Shown piece by piece: positions 63,742-64,000 of a stretch of DNA of 64,000 nucleotides (position 1 is its first letter; each line of letters starts with the position of its first letter). The translations under genes were made by a program, and so were the position numbers. Origin of the DNA: Pleomorphochaeta sp963678575 (GTDB lineage: Bacteria; Spirochaetota; Spirochaetia; Sphaerochaetales; Sphaerochaetaceae). The stretch covers positions 1,364,001 to 1,428,000 of the forward strand of contig CAXXHV010000002.1 of NCBI GenBank assembly GCA_963678575.2, read 5' to 3'. Below the pieces are notes generated by a model, which saw only the letters and a list, made by a program, of their open reading frames with translations, ran no database searches and was not told the DNA's origin.

Positions 63742-64000
63742 AAAAATTATTGTTGTAGGACCTGTTATATTAGACAGACACTACTTTATTAATGAATATC
63801 CTAAAGAAAGCAATTTGGCAACGATTAATGATACTAGCACCTCAGTTGGAGGTGCTGGTAATCTTATTATCGATTTAGCTAAATTAGATAATTCTTTAGA
63901 TATTGTTGTAAATAGTGTTATAGGCTGTGATGAAGCAGCCTCTTTAATAGATGAGAAATTTAGTAAATATAAAAACATTGACATGAGTTATACAACTAAA
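63734..64000 (+). CDS. PfkB-family sugar kinase, 5' part (cut by window end)
   Basis: The ATG at 63734 overlaps the aldolase stop (ATGAATAA) and the frame is open to the last base, giving 89 residues: MNKKIIVVGPVILDRHYFIN at the start with the substrate-contacting Asp, then TSTSVGGAGNLIIDLAKL, the glycine-rich substrate loop of ribokinase/PfkB kinases. The catalytic GAGD motif lies beyond the window. It probably phosphorylates the sugar phosphate or sugar that the aldolase then cleaves. Confidence 0.85.
   Translation, partial: MNKKIIVVGPVILDRHYFINEYPKESNLATINDTSTSVGGAGNLIIDLAKLDNSLDIVVNSVIGCDEAASLIDEKFSKYKNIDMSYTTK

Noticed and set aside
1..64000. Transposases, integrases, phage genes, tRNA or rRNA genes
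   Set aside because: None recognised on either strand; no cloverleaf-like or conserved rRNA stretch and no inverted-repeat-bounded element was seen.

Overview
The window is strongly AT-rich DNA read with the standard bacterial code (TGA, TAA and TAG all end genes). It most likely comes from a low-GC spirochaete related to Treponema or Sphaerochaeta. The main reason is that exported solute-binding proteins from unrelated families begin with a signal peptide ending in FANGS-x-EK or FAQG-x-x-E, an N-terminus I associate with spirochaetes. The gene content is that of a saccharolytic, probably gut- or sediment-dwelling fermenter: six separate sugar, organic-acid or nucleoside uptake systems, four glycan-active enzymes, and no visible phage, IS or CRISPR content.

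Layout. 1-6 kb: a lone membrane CapD/FlaA1-type sugar-nucleotide dehydratase and a diguanylate cyclase, both beside long gene-poor DNA with decayed reading frames. 6-12 kb: a yiaKLMNO-like operon (TRAP transporter, 2,3-diketo-L-gulonate reductase, YhcH/YiaL protein, zinc alcohol dehydrogenase) with a divergent GntR repressor and a clear pair of operators. 12.4-13.1 kb: a small exported protein. 13.5-23.6 kb: a ten-gene sugar operon containing a PfkB kinase-HAD phosphatase fusion, a deoxyhypusine-synthase-like protein, an AGE-family epimerase, a glucose/mannose-type ABC importer without its ATPase, a ROK kinase, a GmhA-like SIS isomerase and a LacI regulator; a promoter and two LacI-type operators precede it. 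23.9-30.7 kb: a BMP-family (nucleoside-type) ABC importer with a large PHP-domain protein, facing a Crp/Fnr-type regulator.

31.4-40.8 kb: a small lipoprotein, a ROK repressor, and an operon for a CUT2-type ABC importer with two different permeases plus a cytoplasmic GH3 beta-glucosidase. 41.5-46 kb: a GH38 alpha-mannosidase behind a pseudogene made of the 5' end of a sugar-binding-protein gene joined to the 3' end of a Cys/Met-metabolism PLP-enzyme gene, facing a GntR-LacI hybrid regulator. 46-54.2 kb: a YesM/YesN-type two-component system, two CUT1 permeases, a GH43 enzyme and a binding protein. 54.9-64 kb: a membrane-anchored RbsB-like protein, a histidine kinase without an obvious extracytoplasmic sensor domain, a NarL-type regulator, a second anchored binding protein of another family, then RbsB-RbsA-RbsC, a class II aldolase and a PfkB kinase cut by the window end.

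The operons share one plan: periplasmic capture, import, cytoplasmic hydrolysis or epimerisation, phosphorylation, and aldol cleavage or isomerisation, each under its own local regulator. In three operons a strong hairpin lies just after the binding-protein gene. The two best candidates for undescribed biology are the kinase-HAD/DHS-like/epimerase/SIS pathway (13.6-23.6 kb) and the two-binding-protein sensor module (54.9-59.2 kb). Functions are read from sequence patterns only; no database search was run.
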